Part shown: piece by piece, positions 1 to 9,480 of the stretch
Numbering within the stretch: position 1 is the first letter of the stretch
Layout: each line of letters starts with the position of its first letter
NCBI GenBank assembly: GCA_030169165.1
Contig: CM058044.1
Span: 21,977,421-22,041,420 of the forward strand
DNA length: 64,000 nucleotides
Reading direction: 5' to 3'
Origin: Centaurea solstitialis
Lineage: Eukaryota; Streptophyta; Magnoliopsida; Asterales; Asteraceae
Notes under the pieces: model-generated
Seen by the model: only the letters and a program-made list of their open reading frames with translations
Databases searched by the model: none
Told to the model about the DNA's origin: nothing
Program-made: the position numbers and the translations under genes

Positions 1-2
1 AG

Positions 3-887
3 GAAAGAAAGAAAGCAGAGGCAGAGGAGAAGAAAAAGCAAGAAAGAGCTAGGGAAATGGAGTTGGCTAGAAAACTGAAGGCCAAAGAGCATGAGGTACA
101 AGTTCAGAAGAAGAAGAAGGCTGCTGATACAGGGCCACCAAAGAAGAGGAAATTCATTCTCCATGACAGTGAAGAAGATGAGGAGTACAATCCACCACCA
201 AGTCCCCCTCCTCAGAGAATCACTAGGCAGAAAACCAAGCAGACTAGTGGACACACCCATACAGTGCTCCAGCAGTCCTCTGGCAGTCCTGCAACACCCC
301 CATCAAAGCACAAAAAGAAGAAGGTAATCTCTGCAAGTACCTCACCCATGGATCTACTCAGTGGACCATTGGCAGTTAACAAGTACCCTATATTTGCCAC
401 TAGGTCAGCTCACACCCCAAGTGTCTATCCCAAATCCCTAGTGCATGCATACCCTGAACTGAAGAGGGTTGTAGAGGCCATGAAATGGGAGACCCTGTTT
501 GATTGCATAGGGGAATACAACCCAGATTGGGTAAGAGAGTTTTTCACAGAGCTGGTTGTCACCCCTGGAACTGAACTCATGTTAAGGCAGACCCCAGTCT
601 CATACTTTGCTGAGGCCATTAATGAACTCTTAGGCGTCACACCTCCAGAAGAATCAGAGTATGATAGACTTCAAACTCAGGCCACCCAAGAAGACTATGA
701 TATGCTGCTGGATAGGCTGACTGTTGAGGGGTCAGGTTGGGATGTCAAATACAAGCAAAAGATTCTGAAGGAACACACTCTAAAGGGAGAAACCAATGTG
801 TGGTTCTACTTTATGAGGCACACCCTGTTCTCAACCAGCCATGACACTGCTTTGGATATGGACAGGGCTACTATCTCTATTGAATAG
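3..887 (+). CDS. Athila-type env-like / plant transposon-associated protein, N-terminal part (partial)
   Basis: The frame is already open at base 3, so the ATG at 57 is not the true start. The visible product begins with a lysine/glutamate-rich, probably helical stretch, followed by the nuclear-localisation-like cluster KKRK and a proline-rich spacer (residues 45-55). From about residue 110 to the end it becomes a compact domain with motifs such as WVREFF and NVWFYFMRHTLFSTSHD. That block resembles the putative plant transposon protein domain found in ORFs behind pol in Athila-like elements. The role of this ORF is not established; envelope is a historical label, and I see no signal peptide or membrane segment. 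The frame stops at 885-887, but the domain continues in another frame at 908, so this is a frameshifted, probably dead copy. Confidence 0.7.
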   Translation, partial: ERKKAEAEEKKKQERAREMELARKLKAKEHEVQVQKKKKAADTGPPKKRKFILHDSEEDEEYNPPPSPPPQRITRQKTKQTSGHTHTVLQQSSGSPATPPSKHKKKKVISASTSPMDLLSGPLAVNKYPIFATRSAHTPSVYPKSLVHAYPELKRVVEAMKWETLFDCIGEYNPDWVREFFTELVVTPGTELMLRQTPVSYFAEAINELLGVTPPEESEYDRLQTQATQEDYDMLLDRLTVEGSGWDVKYKQKILKEHTLKGETNVWFYFMRHTLFSTSHDTALDMDRATISIE

Positions 888-907
888 TAGAAGGGCACCA
901 ATTCAAT

Positions 908-1414
908 ATGGGTGCCCTAATCAGCAAAACCATGAGGTATAGCATAGAGAAAGGGAACAAACAACTCCCTTACCCTTCCATTATCCAGAAGCTGCTAGAG
1001 AAAGCCCAGGTTCCATCTCTTTCTACTGATAAAATCAATAGAGACAAGGTGGTGATAGACAAGCAATCTCTGTTGAGGTTGTTGAGATTCCCTAATGCCC
1101 CTGAAGCTGGTGGACAGACTTCCAACTCTAGATTGGAGTCTTTGAAAGCTGAGTTGCTGGATGCTATGGAGAGGCAGATTGAGGAGATCAAGGATCTTGT
1201 GAAGACTAAGCATAGGAAGCTCAAGGAGAAGCTGCTGGTGATTGAAAGGGATGTGGAGAAGATCAAGAAGGAAAGGGAGCAGGAGGCCTTGCACAAGAAG
1301 TACAAAGAGCAGATCAAGGAAGCCTACAGATTGGGACAGACCCAACAGCCTCTAAAGATGCCTCCCAGACCCAAGCATGTGCTCCAGGATGATTCACCTA
1401 CTCACTCTGAGTAG
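908..1414 (+). CDS. Athila-type env-like protein, C-terminal part after a frameshift
   Basis: 168 residues. The opening MGALISKTM...LPYPSIIQKL matches the second half of the same plant transposon protein domain, in which a conserved 'G.LI' stretch is followed by 'FPSLIT.LC'-like sequence. Bases 888-907 read as domain sequence in this frame, so the original protein crossed from the 57-887 frame by a single small indel near 880. Residues 75-150 form a strongly charged coiled coil (LKAELLDAMERQIEEIKDL onward). It ends in a stop at 1412-1414, followed by non-coding sequence up to the 3' LTR. It is unlikely to be made as a separate protein. Confidence 0.7.
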   Translation: MGALISKTMRYSIEKGNKQLPYPSIIQKLLEKAQVPSLSTDKINRDKVVIDKQSLLRLLRFPNAPEAGGQTSNSRLESLKAELLDAMERQIEEIKDLVKTKHRKLKEKLLVIERDVEKIKKEREQEALHKKYKEQIKEAYRLGQTQQPLKMPPRPKHVLQDDSPTHSE

Positions 1415-1637
1415 GACTGGTCCTATCATCCTCCCTTTTTCATTCCCTTGTCAATTACCTTGTGAATAATAGCATGTTTAGCCTTGCACAACAAAAATGT
1501 CTGTTCTCTGCCTGTTTTTGTATATATTTGTCTGTTATGCATGTTTTCATTACATGTTTTGCACACTTATGTATCCATACACATTTTGCACATACGGACA
1601 GTCCCCCTATTTACAATTGTGTAAATTGTGATGCACT

Positions 1638-1757
1638 ATGAGTAGAGGCAGTCCCTCTTACTCATTTGGTTGAATTTGGACACAGTAATCACAAGGGCTG
1701 TCCCCTTGAGATTCTTGGTTCTATTGAAATCCACATAAGAGGCAGTCCCTCTTAATT
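1638..1757 (+). repeat. Array of CAGT-loop hairpins in A1
   Basis: Three hairpins about 48 bp apart share a CAGT/CTGT loop flanked by G and C runs, yet have different stems. At 1638-1665 ATGAGTA pairs with TACTCAT; at 1688-1712 CAAGGG pairs with CCCTTG; at 1735-1757 TAAGAGG pairs with CCTCTTA allowing one bulge. A weaker relative, GGACAGTCC, lies at 1596-1604. Stem differences that keep pairing suggest selection on structure or repeated inverted duplication. Confidence 0.65.
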
Positions 1758-1885
1758 TTAATGTCATTCAACTTTGTGGTGCATTTGTGTACTTTTGTTT
1801 ATCTTATCCCATGGCATGAAATATGTTGATGCCCACATTTTTGGGAAATTTGCTGCATTTTTGGTAAGTTGATAGATTTTAGTCC

Positions 1886-2137
1886 CAAACTTAGTCTCAG
1901 ACTAAGTTTGAGGTTGTTAAAACTTTGAGTCTTTTGTTAAGATTTGTTAATTTTTAGGCTTTAATTTCAACCTTAGTCTCAGACTAAGTTTGAGGTTGTA
2001 TTTTTCTTTTGATTTGCTGAATTTTAGGTTTTAAACTCAAACATTGCCTTAAGCAAGTTTGAGGTTGGTAAAGTTTATATAATTTCTTTAATTTTGATGA
2101 TTTTCCAAACTTGAATGTTACTCAACATTTCAAGTTT
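1886..2137 (+). repeat. Array of four hairpins ending in AAGTTTG-AGGTTG in A1
   Basis: Hairpins at 1886-1910 (perfect 12-bp stem CAAACTTAGTCT), 1968-1992, 2038-2061 (CAAAC.TTGC with GCAA.GTTTG) and 2106-2137 (14-bp stem CAAACTTGAA.GTT) are spaced 82, 70 and 68 bp apart. Each has a different inner stem, and each is followed directly by AGGTTG, so each repeats the 13-bp polypurine-tract-like string found just before the 3' LTR. Confidence 0.7.
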
Positions 2138-3127
2138 GAGGTTGCTGTTTTTAGGTTAGTAGAATTGATGGCAGTGTGACCTCTTGGGGTCCATTTTCAT
2201 TTTTACTTTTCTGTTTCAAAGTAGGAATTTTAGTTAAGTCTTAATCCATGATTAGTGTTCACTCACTGATCTATTTGGATAAGTTGTTGAATTTTAGGTA
2301 GTTTTTGTCACTAAGTCATGATAGTATAGAATTTGAGTCATTTTTAGTTGTGTCTTGCAATAGATGAAATGGAAAACAGTCCCATTCTCATCTTTGCTTT
2401 TCTAGTTTAAATTGGGAACTGATATTATGGACTTGATCATCTGTTGTGCACTATGATCAGAATTGGTATGCTCTTTAATTTATACATGATCCTTAATAAA
2501 TCCATGGTGATGTTTTTGAAAGATAGTTGTTAACACAGAAATTAGTCCAACACAGTTTGATAGAAAAGATGGTTGAGTCATCTTATGGCAAGCCATTCTT
2601 GGGCTTTCATTCCTATATTTCAAGCCCATAATACTTTCTCTTTGATACAATGGGGAAATTGCATCCCATAAGTTTGAGGTGGGGAGAATGCCTTGCATAT
2701 ACACTCAACCCCTTCCTCACCTCATTAAGCCAAACACCTTATTAAGCCACACATAAAGCCAAATTCTGGCTAAATTTTTTTCAAATTTTGGTAAAAGCTC
2801 TGTGTTAAAAGACACAATGAGCTTAAAAGAGACCTAAAGGTCCAACAATACCTCAATAAGAGAAGAATGGTAAAGAAAGAATGGCCAACAGGCACCCTCA
2901 AATCAAAAATGCCTTGATGACTCTAGATTTTGGATTAATTCTGTGTTGCACCTTGAAATCAGGAAAGGAACCAAGATTTGTGAAGGGCAATTTGTTTTCA
3001 TGTCATCCATATGAGCCTAAACAGATCTGTCTACATACTCTTGAACCAATCCAAACTTTGTTAAAAAAAATTTAGATTTGGAGTCTTTATTGTGTCTTTT
3101 TGGTTGTTTGGGGACAAACAACATTTT

Positions 3128-3140
3128 AAGTTTGAGGTTG
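3128..3140 (+). promoter_or_regulatory. A1 polypurine tract
   Basis: AAGTTTGAGGTTG directly abuts the LTR start TGATAAG. It is the expected plus-strand primer site, although the two TT pairs make it impure. The same string ends each hairpin of the upstream array. Confidence 0.6.
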
Positions 3141-3533
3141 TGATAAGTGTCTAAATGTTGCCACTTATTGAGTCTTTTTGGTGTCTAATTGTGTCTTTAT
3201 TTTGCTCAATAGTATAGTTTGAGTCTAATTTACTTCTGTTTTTACTATAATTTGATTTCTCATGACTTATGTGATTATTAGTGTAAAAATATAGTTAAAT
3301 TAATGTTATTTTATTGTTTTACAGGCTTTGGAAAGAAGCAGTTGCAGAACAGCCCTTTTGGGAGTACTATAGGACTGCTGCAGGAATGCTGAAGGAAGGT
3401 TTTGGGCCAGCTCATTACTTTTGCTGCAAGGAATTGCTTTTGGGCCTAACCCGATATTTGACCCATGGGTTGCTTTTGTCTGAAGTTCAAGCCTGTTTAC
3501 AGCTGTCTCCCATGTCCAAGCCCTTTATTTTGC

Positions 3534-3543
3534 TATAAATAGG
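3534..3543 (+). promoter_or_regulatory. A1 LTR TATA box
   Basis: TATAAATAGG, about 390 bp into the LTR, matches the plant TATA consensus and sits where a U3 promoter is expected. Confidence 0.6.
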
Positions 3544-3921
3544 AGTAGTTTGTAACCTTAATCCTTACACTTGAACCATATCACTTCTTAGTGATTTGGA
3601 TTCTCTTGTCAAACTCTTTAGTTCTTAGCTGCTATTCTTGGTGTTTAAATTATGTTCTTAGTTAGTAGTTTGAAACTCTTGGTTCTTGAAACCAATCCGT
3701 AGCTTAATCTTTTGAACATCTTAGTTTGTGTCTTAATCTCTCCAAGGGTTTAAGCATTAAACTAGTTGTTGTTGTTACTTTTAGTAATTTTAATCCAAGT
3801 AATCTTTTGAAAAATCATCTTGTGCTGTTCTTGTTGTTAAAGTTCCAGATTAAGATCTTCAAAGTGTTCTTATTACTAAAATTCCAACGTCTGTAGTTTT
3901 TAAAATCATCTAGTTTTTCTT

Positions 3922-4551
3922 GGAGTTGTTTTACACTCTGTTTCTTTCTTAGTAAACAACGTATTGTGTTTCAACTACCACACTCAGTGTTTTCAAAATA
4001 CTTGTTAGCATTTTAACTATTAGAAAAATAGTTGCTTAAATTCCAAGTAAAGGGTACAACCTAGATTTCATCCTTTGTACTTTCTAGTACTTGTGTAAGT
4101 ACCTTGTGTACTTGTTGTCCCTTAAGTGTACTTTGAATGTACTTTTGTCTCCTAAAGTTCCCACAATCAAGACTTCGGTCTCAAGTTACTAACCAGTTAA
4201 CTTTTTACCCACTAATTAACTAACTGCTATTTACTTTCTGTTCTCTTGGAATTACTACACTCTGTTTCTCTCTCAGAAGAGAACGTATTGTGTAGTAATT
4301 ACGAATTTTACATTCTTGCAATTTAATTTCCAGCATTTTTACTGGTCATAAATGCAGTGTTTAATTTCCTGTCAGTTACTTTCCTGCATTTTAATGGTCA
4401 CTCCAGTGTTTACTGGTCAATCCAGTGTTTACGTTTCTGCAAGCTTACTGGTCAATTCAGTATTTAATTTCCTGCAAGTTAATTTACTGCTTTTGGAATT
4501 ACTTACACTCTGTTTCCCTCTCAGAAAAGAACGTATTTTGTAAGTAAGTAC
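3922..4551 (+). repeat. Three diverged hairpin repeats in the A1 LTR
   Basis: Copies at 3922-3978, 4246-4302 and 4494-4551 share a core, ACACTCTGTTTC followed by AGAACGTATT, but have different outer stems. Copy 2 pairs AATTACTACAC with GTGTAGTAATT (perfect 11 bp). Copy 3 pairs TTACTTACA with TGTAAGTAA. Copy 1 pairs AGTTG and ACAC with their complements around a small internal loop. The arms differ between copies while staying complementary within each. Confidence 0.7.
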
Positions 4552-5280
4552 CATTCATTTACTTTTTACTTTCCAGCAATCCCAACTAGTCATTCTTCCA
4601 GTATTTACATTTTCAAGTTATGAGTTAAAAGCTTGAGCTTGGGGTGTAGGGAAATGTTGAGATTGGTGTAGTTGTAATTGTTCTATATGCAATCTTGTAT
4701 TATTGTGCTGACTATTTATTGCAGGAGTTTGAAGCGTTTCATTGAAGATTAAGTTAGGTTGATTGACGCCCAATCTGGCTTATGAAAATGCATTAACTTT
4801 CAGAGTTAGGGTTTACGTTAAAACAAATGCAGTAAAGTGAGTTTTAATAAACATTATGCTCATCTGGCGATGAAGGTAACGCTGTGTTGTGCTAGGGCAA
4901 GTGACTAATATCACACCTGATTGCATGTTGACCGGTGTGTACTGTGGTCGGCCGTCTAGCCAGTGGTTTCACAATTTTATAAAGCATCTTTAAACTACAA
5001 ACAGCTATTTTTGTATCTCTTTACTACCTACACCCTAGGTTCTTTTTCTCCAATAGATTTTACAATCATTCACTCACTCGCTCAAGAAGCAAATTAAAAT
5101 CCTCGAATTCGCCATCCGAAATCATCCCTTAATTACTAGACTTTACTGAAAAGACTCTTGCATTAGTCCTTCCCTGTGGATCGATATCTGGTATTTATTT
5201 ACCATTATTACTTGTTACGGGACGACAGTAGTTTAAGGTGTATACTTGCGCCTAGTTCTATTTTCCAGTTGAATCTCACA

Positions 5281-6473
5281 GTTCACCTCAGTCGTTTGAC
5301 ATCCTAGTTGTCTTTTCTTCTTTTGTCCTTCTATTCACAAAAAGGGATAGGGCAAGGAATTGACATACCACCAACCCTATATATAATTATATATATACAT
5401 ATTAAATAAAAACATGTCATGTCAATGTCATTTTTTGAAATTTTTTTGACACATCACCAATATTTGACATGCTACTTGTTATCTATGTAACATAGTCCCT
5501 TTTTTGATTTATAAAGTTTATCATAGACCCCTAAATGCATCATTTTTATGTACAATCCCCAAAATAGAAATTTAAGTAAAGTTCGTTTGCCATAGGAAAT
5601 ATAAAAAGTTTGTTGCAGTATAGGAAAACAAAAAGTAAAATGTATAGAAAAGGGAAAAGTATAATTTAGACTTTGACTTTTTCTTTTACTATAATTAAGG
5701 TAACAGAGGTGTATTTTTTTCTTTGACCCTACATGGAAAATTGAAAACATTGAGTTGACCAAGAATTTTTGTTTTCCAATGTTATTTACAGCCTAATTTT
5801 AGGGTGTAAATAACAGGACCCTTTGCGTTACGAATATATGATCTACTGCGAATCGTATATATAAGAAACAATTAGATAGTACCTGATAAATCATGCCCTT
5901 GGAAAACCAAGAATATGGAATCGCCATCTTGGGATACTAAATAGTCACTTTGAGAAAAGGAAGGATGTAAGCGTCTCTGTAAGGAGTGTTGTTAAAGCAT
6001 TTAAAACCGAGGAATGAAACGTGAAGAGAGAGAGAGGGCCTACATGTTTAAAAGTTTTTAAGAGATTAAGAACTGAAGCTTAAAGTACTTGTACTATAGG
6101 CTTAGATGACTTGTATTTAAGAGTTTTGTCGGTTCAAACAAGAACCATTGCATTTTGTATAAACAAAGAAACAAATACTAACCACATATCTGTATTTAGC
6201 AAACCCAAAAGTAAATCAATGTTAATTTATTTACTTGAACGGTTTTTTAGGAAAGTAATACTTTTGACAACACACTATTCATACATTGATTATATATATG
6301 ATTGTACTTTTAAACATAAAATATCTTATCACATTTGATTTTCCCTCATTTTTTTCAAGAATTCATATAAAGTTCCATTATTTCACCCAGTTCATATTAA
6401 TCATATGTTATTTTGTCAAATACAAATGTAAAATCATAAATGATTTTATACAACAGATATTCACACGTTTTAA
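5281..6473. other. AT-rich spacer, nothing recognised
   Basis: Between A1 and C1. It contains a short GA run near 6030 and low-complexity AT sequence. The longest open frames (for example a minus-strand frame at 5472-5762) have AT-driven composition and no recognisable motif. It may be flanking chromosome or degraded repeat. Confidence 0.5.
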
Positions 6474-6616
6474 TGAAATGATTATGTGCAAGACAGTAAC
6501 AGGGTTTAACGTGTCCAATATTATAAGACACTAGTAGGTCACACTACTACACACAAAATTAGAGATAAATTGTATTTACCAATTATGTGGGAATAATTAA
6601 TTAGTTTAATTAATTA

Positions 6617-6899
6617 GGGATTACTTCTTCAAAATGTATCCTACTATCCCCAATTTATTATTGTGTGTATCAACCTAAAAAAGTTCCTTTTGTATATATC
6701 AAACTTTATTTTTGAGTCTATTATGTGTATTTTTGATACACACAATAGTATATTGGGGGATAGTTGGATACACATAATAGACTAAAAAATACACATAATA
6801 GACTCAAAAATAAAGTTTGATATATACAAAAGAAATTTTTTTAGGTTGATACACACAATAGTATATTAGGGATAGTTGGATACATTTTGAAGTAATCCC
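6617..6899. mobile_element. Foldback MITE inside the C1 LTR
   Basis: 283 bp. Both ends read GGGATTACTTC inwards, and the arms continue as long inverted repeats (CAAAATGTATCC, ACTATCCC, TTGATACACACAATA, TTTGATATATACAAAAG), so the whole unit folds on itself. It is bounded by the 9-bp direct repeat AATTAATTA (6608-6616 and 6900-6908). A 9-bp TSD suggests a Mutator-type MITE, but the target is low complexity. Matching LTRs in C2 lack it, which confirms an insertion. It has no coding capacity. Confidence 0.75.
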
Positions 6900-7111
6900 A
6901 ATTAATTATCAAAGAGAGAGAAATAAATAATAAATAGTTATTTATTGTTTATAGATAAATTAATTAATAGTTTATTAATTAATTATAAGGGTTTTTATTT
7001 AGTTAATAGTTTATTAATTAAATAAAAAATGGTTTTAGTTTTATTAAAAAGTTTACGGGCTTTGTTAATTGAACAGACTTTTTCTTTATTGGATATTACC
7101 ATATTTAACTT

Positions 7112-7120
7112 TATAAATAA
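7112..7120 (+). promoter_or_regulatory. C1 LTR TATA box
   Basis: TATAAATAA in the context CTTTATAAATAAGG, the same place as TATAAATAAAGG in both C2 LTRs. Confidence 0.55.
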
Positions 7121-7452
7121 GGTAATCCTTGATCAATTCCAAATTGACACACACATACACAAATCCTCTCTCTTTCTCTCTCCTCCCAAAATCGACGCAC
7201 ACATACACAAATCAGCTTGATTTGTGTTTTCGGGTAATCCTTCAGGCGGCCTAGCAGCTATTCTCGTGGTAGTGCAGTAGCAGTGTACTCCCATTAGCAA
7301 TCCAGATAACCGTGAAAAGTAGCCTAAAGGTATATCTAAAACACTCTATGTAAATTGTATCTGTATATGTTTAGGTTGGATCTATTGGTTTGGGAATATG
7401 TGTTTTTGTTTTCCGTTGTGCATTATGTTTTGTACCCATATATTCCCAACAG

Positions 7453-7466
7453 TGGTATCAGAGCCA
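7453..7466 (+). promoter_or_regulatory. C1 primer-binding site
   Basis: TGGTATCAGAGCCA, one base after the LTR, is complementary to the 3' end of plant initiator methionine tRNA, the usual copia primer. Confidence 0.9.
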
Positions 7467-7619
7467 CTTCCTAAATCATACATATCTGGTTTTATTTGGT
7501 TTATGGTAAATAGGATTTTGTTAAAAACCAGTTTGCGCTTTTGGGTGTGGTTTTATAAAAATTTAACTTTTATCTGTTTCGTATTAAAATTGAATTTTTA
7601 TCGCAAACCACACGTACGC

Positions 7620-8390
7620 GGCAACCGGCGGTGGAACGGCGGCCGTTTGCCGACCGAACCACCAGCCAATTGCCAGGCGGGGACTAGCCATGCCGATCAC
7701 TGGCCACCAAGACATGGTGGATAGGCGACGAATATTGGTGGTGCAACCACCGGCCAAACCACCTAGCCGATCGCGGCTGTGGTGGCGGTTTTATTGTTCG
7801 CCCGCCGCGGCGATGGCGGTGGCGTTCGCCGCTGCAGTCGTCGGCCACCGATGGCAGCGGTGACGCTTCGCCCCAACTGTCATCACCGATTAAAGGCGAC
7901 GGTGATGGTTGTTGTTTGAATGCCGTCAACCATGGTGGCGATGGTGGTTGCGCGCTGCTGTCGTCGCGACGAGTGGTAGCGGTGGTTCTGTCGTTCGCCA
8001 GCCATGGGGATGTCGTTGCAGGGCCATCGGTAGCGGTGGAGGTGCTTCGTCACTGCTGTCGTTGCCGGTTAAAGGCGATAGTGATGGATCTGTCGATCGC
8101 CGACCACATAATGGCGACGGCGGCGATCCCTAGCCGCTGCTGTCATCTCGAAGGTGGCGGTGGCAGTTCTTGTTGTCCGCCGATGTGGTAGCGGTGCGGT
8201 TTTTGGTTTGCTTGATCGTTGCCGAGCGACGCTGGTGGAGGCTTCGGCTGCTGCCGTTGTCGCTCGCCGGTGGCGATGGCGGCAACTATTTGTTGTTGTT
8301 GTTGTCGCCGGCGATAGAGGCGGTCTCACGGCTGTCATCGCCGGTAACCCACCGGATAATAGTGGGAGGCGGCAATAAGGATTGGGATCG
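7620..8390 (+). other. C1 GC-rich leader segment
   Basis: A sharp GC-rich island of GGTGGCGGTGGCG and CGCTGCTGTCGTCG-like words in an AT-rich element. Open frames occur on both strands but share no protein with the equivalent C2 segment, so I treat it as non-coding leader. It may be highly structured RNA. Confidence 0.55.
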
Positions 8391-8679
8391 AATCCTTGAT
8401 AGGCTTCGCATGGATAGGGATTACTTTAAACTAGAAAGGTTTAAACCCTAGATAAAATTAATTGTTTTATTTTATTCGGTGATAGTTAATTACCTTCTAA
8501 AATCAGTATTGATTTTGATAATTCTAAAATTCAGTTGAAATTTTATAATTTCTAGAAATCTTATTTTATCATGACTGTTTGTTTTAGTTTAATTATTTTA
8601 AACTGCTTTTTGGATGTCGTAGCCAAGCCCTTACACCTATGTTTGTATCTGGTTGTTTTTTTATTCTATTTTTGGTTCG

Positions 8680-9480
8680 GGATGCCTACGTGCCATTTAC
8701 AACCCGTTTTTGTAAAATAAAGAGTTAGATTTTTTTAAGACATCGGAGAACCAAAGACGGAGATCAGGGAAACAATCACGAATGTTGGAGCCAGTGGGAG
8801 CGCCAAAAGATCATGCCATGTGTGTTGTTTGTCACATAGGTTTGAGACCGTCGTCTTTGTTTTGGCTCACAAAACGATAATAGTAGATGGGCGAGGCTAT
8901 AACACAATCTATATATTTTATCTTGCGTGGTTGGTTATTAATTGCGTGGTTGTGATAATATATATAATGCAAACATAATGAATTGGTTTTTCTAAAAACT
9001 AGAGATTCGATTACAGTCTGTTTTTCCGAATCAGTCTTTAAACTTTTTGAAAATTAAAACTGGCTAAAAACCCTTAGGTTTAAATCATAGATCAGTAATG
9101 CGACCCATTCAGGGACACGTCTGGCGTAAGGTACACTGGCGTTGGAAGTGCCCAAACCTTGAGCGCCTGCATTCAAACCGAAGTTAGAGGGAGTGAAAAG
9201 ACTTTGCGATAATTGGGAGGTACCGGCCAGAGTACATCCAGTCTCGAGTGGTGCGATCTATTTTGGTTTTTTACAAAATTCACCGGGTGTTACCCGGCCA
9301 AAGCGCACTAGAGGGACTAAATATGCACGGATTTAAATATTCGATGTCCCGATGATCTAGATGTCGTGTTTTCGTTTAAAATGCGATTGGTATAAGTGGT
9401 TACCTACCAGAAATAGCATGGGTCGGCTTGTTTGCCCAAACCGCTTGCGGATACTTGTGAAATATGGATTCTAGTCTAAT
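8680..9480 (+). other. C1 conserved leader block
   Basis: Non-coding, yet clearly alike in C2 (18845-19620) and C3 (13350-14290). Shared words include GTGCCATTTACAACCCG, GCCAGTGGGAGCGCC, GCGTTCAAACC-like, GGTACCGGCCAGAGTAC and GGTGCGATCTATTTTGG. A small hairpin, CCGGGT-GTT-ACCCGG at 9283-9297, is kept in C2 with a changed stem. Confidence 0.6.

Larger units (their letters stand above)
1415..3140 (+). other. A1 long 3' non-coding tract (env-like ORF to 3' LTR)
   Basis: No ORF of note. The tract is AT-rich and filled with short inverted repeats: two ordered arrays listed separately, plus single hairpins at 1609-1626 (ATTTACA/TGTAAAT), 2362-2393 (AGATGA/TCATCT with CAGTCC in the loop region), 2434-2459 (TGATCAT/ATGATCA), 2600-2628 (TGGGCTT/AAGCCCA) and 2831-2842 (GACCT/AGGTC). 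The string AAGTTTGAGGT, part of the final polypurine tract, occurs at least six times. A long 3' untranslated tract is usual for Athila-type elements; this hairpin organisation I have not seen described. Confidence 0.7.
1..5280 (+). mobile_element. A1: Athila-like Ty3/gypsy element, 3' part
   Basis: The left edge of the window cuts this element inside an env-like ORF. In order come the env-like pieces (to 1414), about 1.7 kb of non-coding sequence rich in hairpins, a polypurine tract and a 3' LTR that opens TGATAAGTGTC. The env-like ORF after pol, the long 3' non-coding tract and the TGATAA LTR start are Athila-lineage traits (family knowledge). The right border is set by a TG...CA LTR ending in TCTCACA; the next five bases, GTTCA, would be the TSD, but the 5' end lies outside, so this is unproved. 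Confidence 0.75.
3141..5280 (+). repeat. A1 3' LTR
   Basis: About 2.14 kb from TGATAAGTGTC to TCTCACA. It holds a TATA box, three related hairpin repeats (3922-4551), a patch of degenerate short repeats at 4314-4490 built from TTTAATTTCCTGCA, ACTGGTCA and CAGTGTTTA units, and GTACTT-rich repeats at 4076-4150. There is no coding potential. The 3' border is inferred from the TG...CA rule and the end of LTR-like sequence; no second LTR is present for comparison. Confidence 0.6.
6474..7451 (+). repeat. C1 5' LTR (with MITE)
   Basis: Begins TGAAATGATTATGTGCAAGACAG and ends ATTCCCAACA immediately before the primer site. It aligns along its length with the C2 LTRs (587 and 583 bp). The extra length is mostly the MITE at 6617-6899, plus drift in the U5 region. 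The bases before it, TTTAA, would be the TSD. Confidence 0.8.

Noticed and set aside
1638..2137. Regularly spaced hairpin repeats as a CRISPR-like array.
   Set aside because: Repeats are not identical, the spacing units are related AT-rich sequence, there are no cas genes, and the context is a plant retrotransposon.
5472..5762. 96-codon minus-strand frame in the AT-rich spacer.
   Set aside because: Composition follows AT bias (Lys, Phe, Tyr, Ile), with no motif, neighbour or repeat support for a gene.
7453..7466. TGGTATCAGAGCCA and its copies as possible tRNA gene fragments.
   Set aside because: They match only the tRNA 3' end complement and sit exactly at LTR borders, so they are primer sites.
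7684..8451. Overlapping long frames on both strands in the GC-rich leader of C1, and similarly at 17801-18626 in C2.
   Set aside because: They come from GC-rich sequence with few stop codons; the predicted proteins are low complexity and do not match between C1 and C2.
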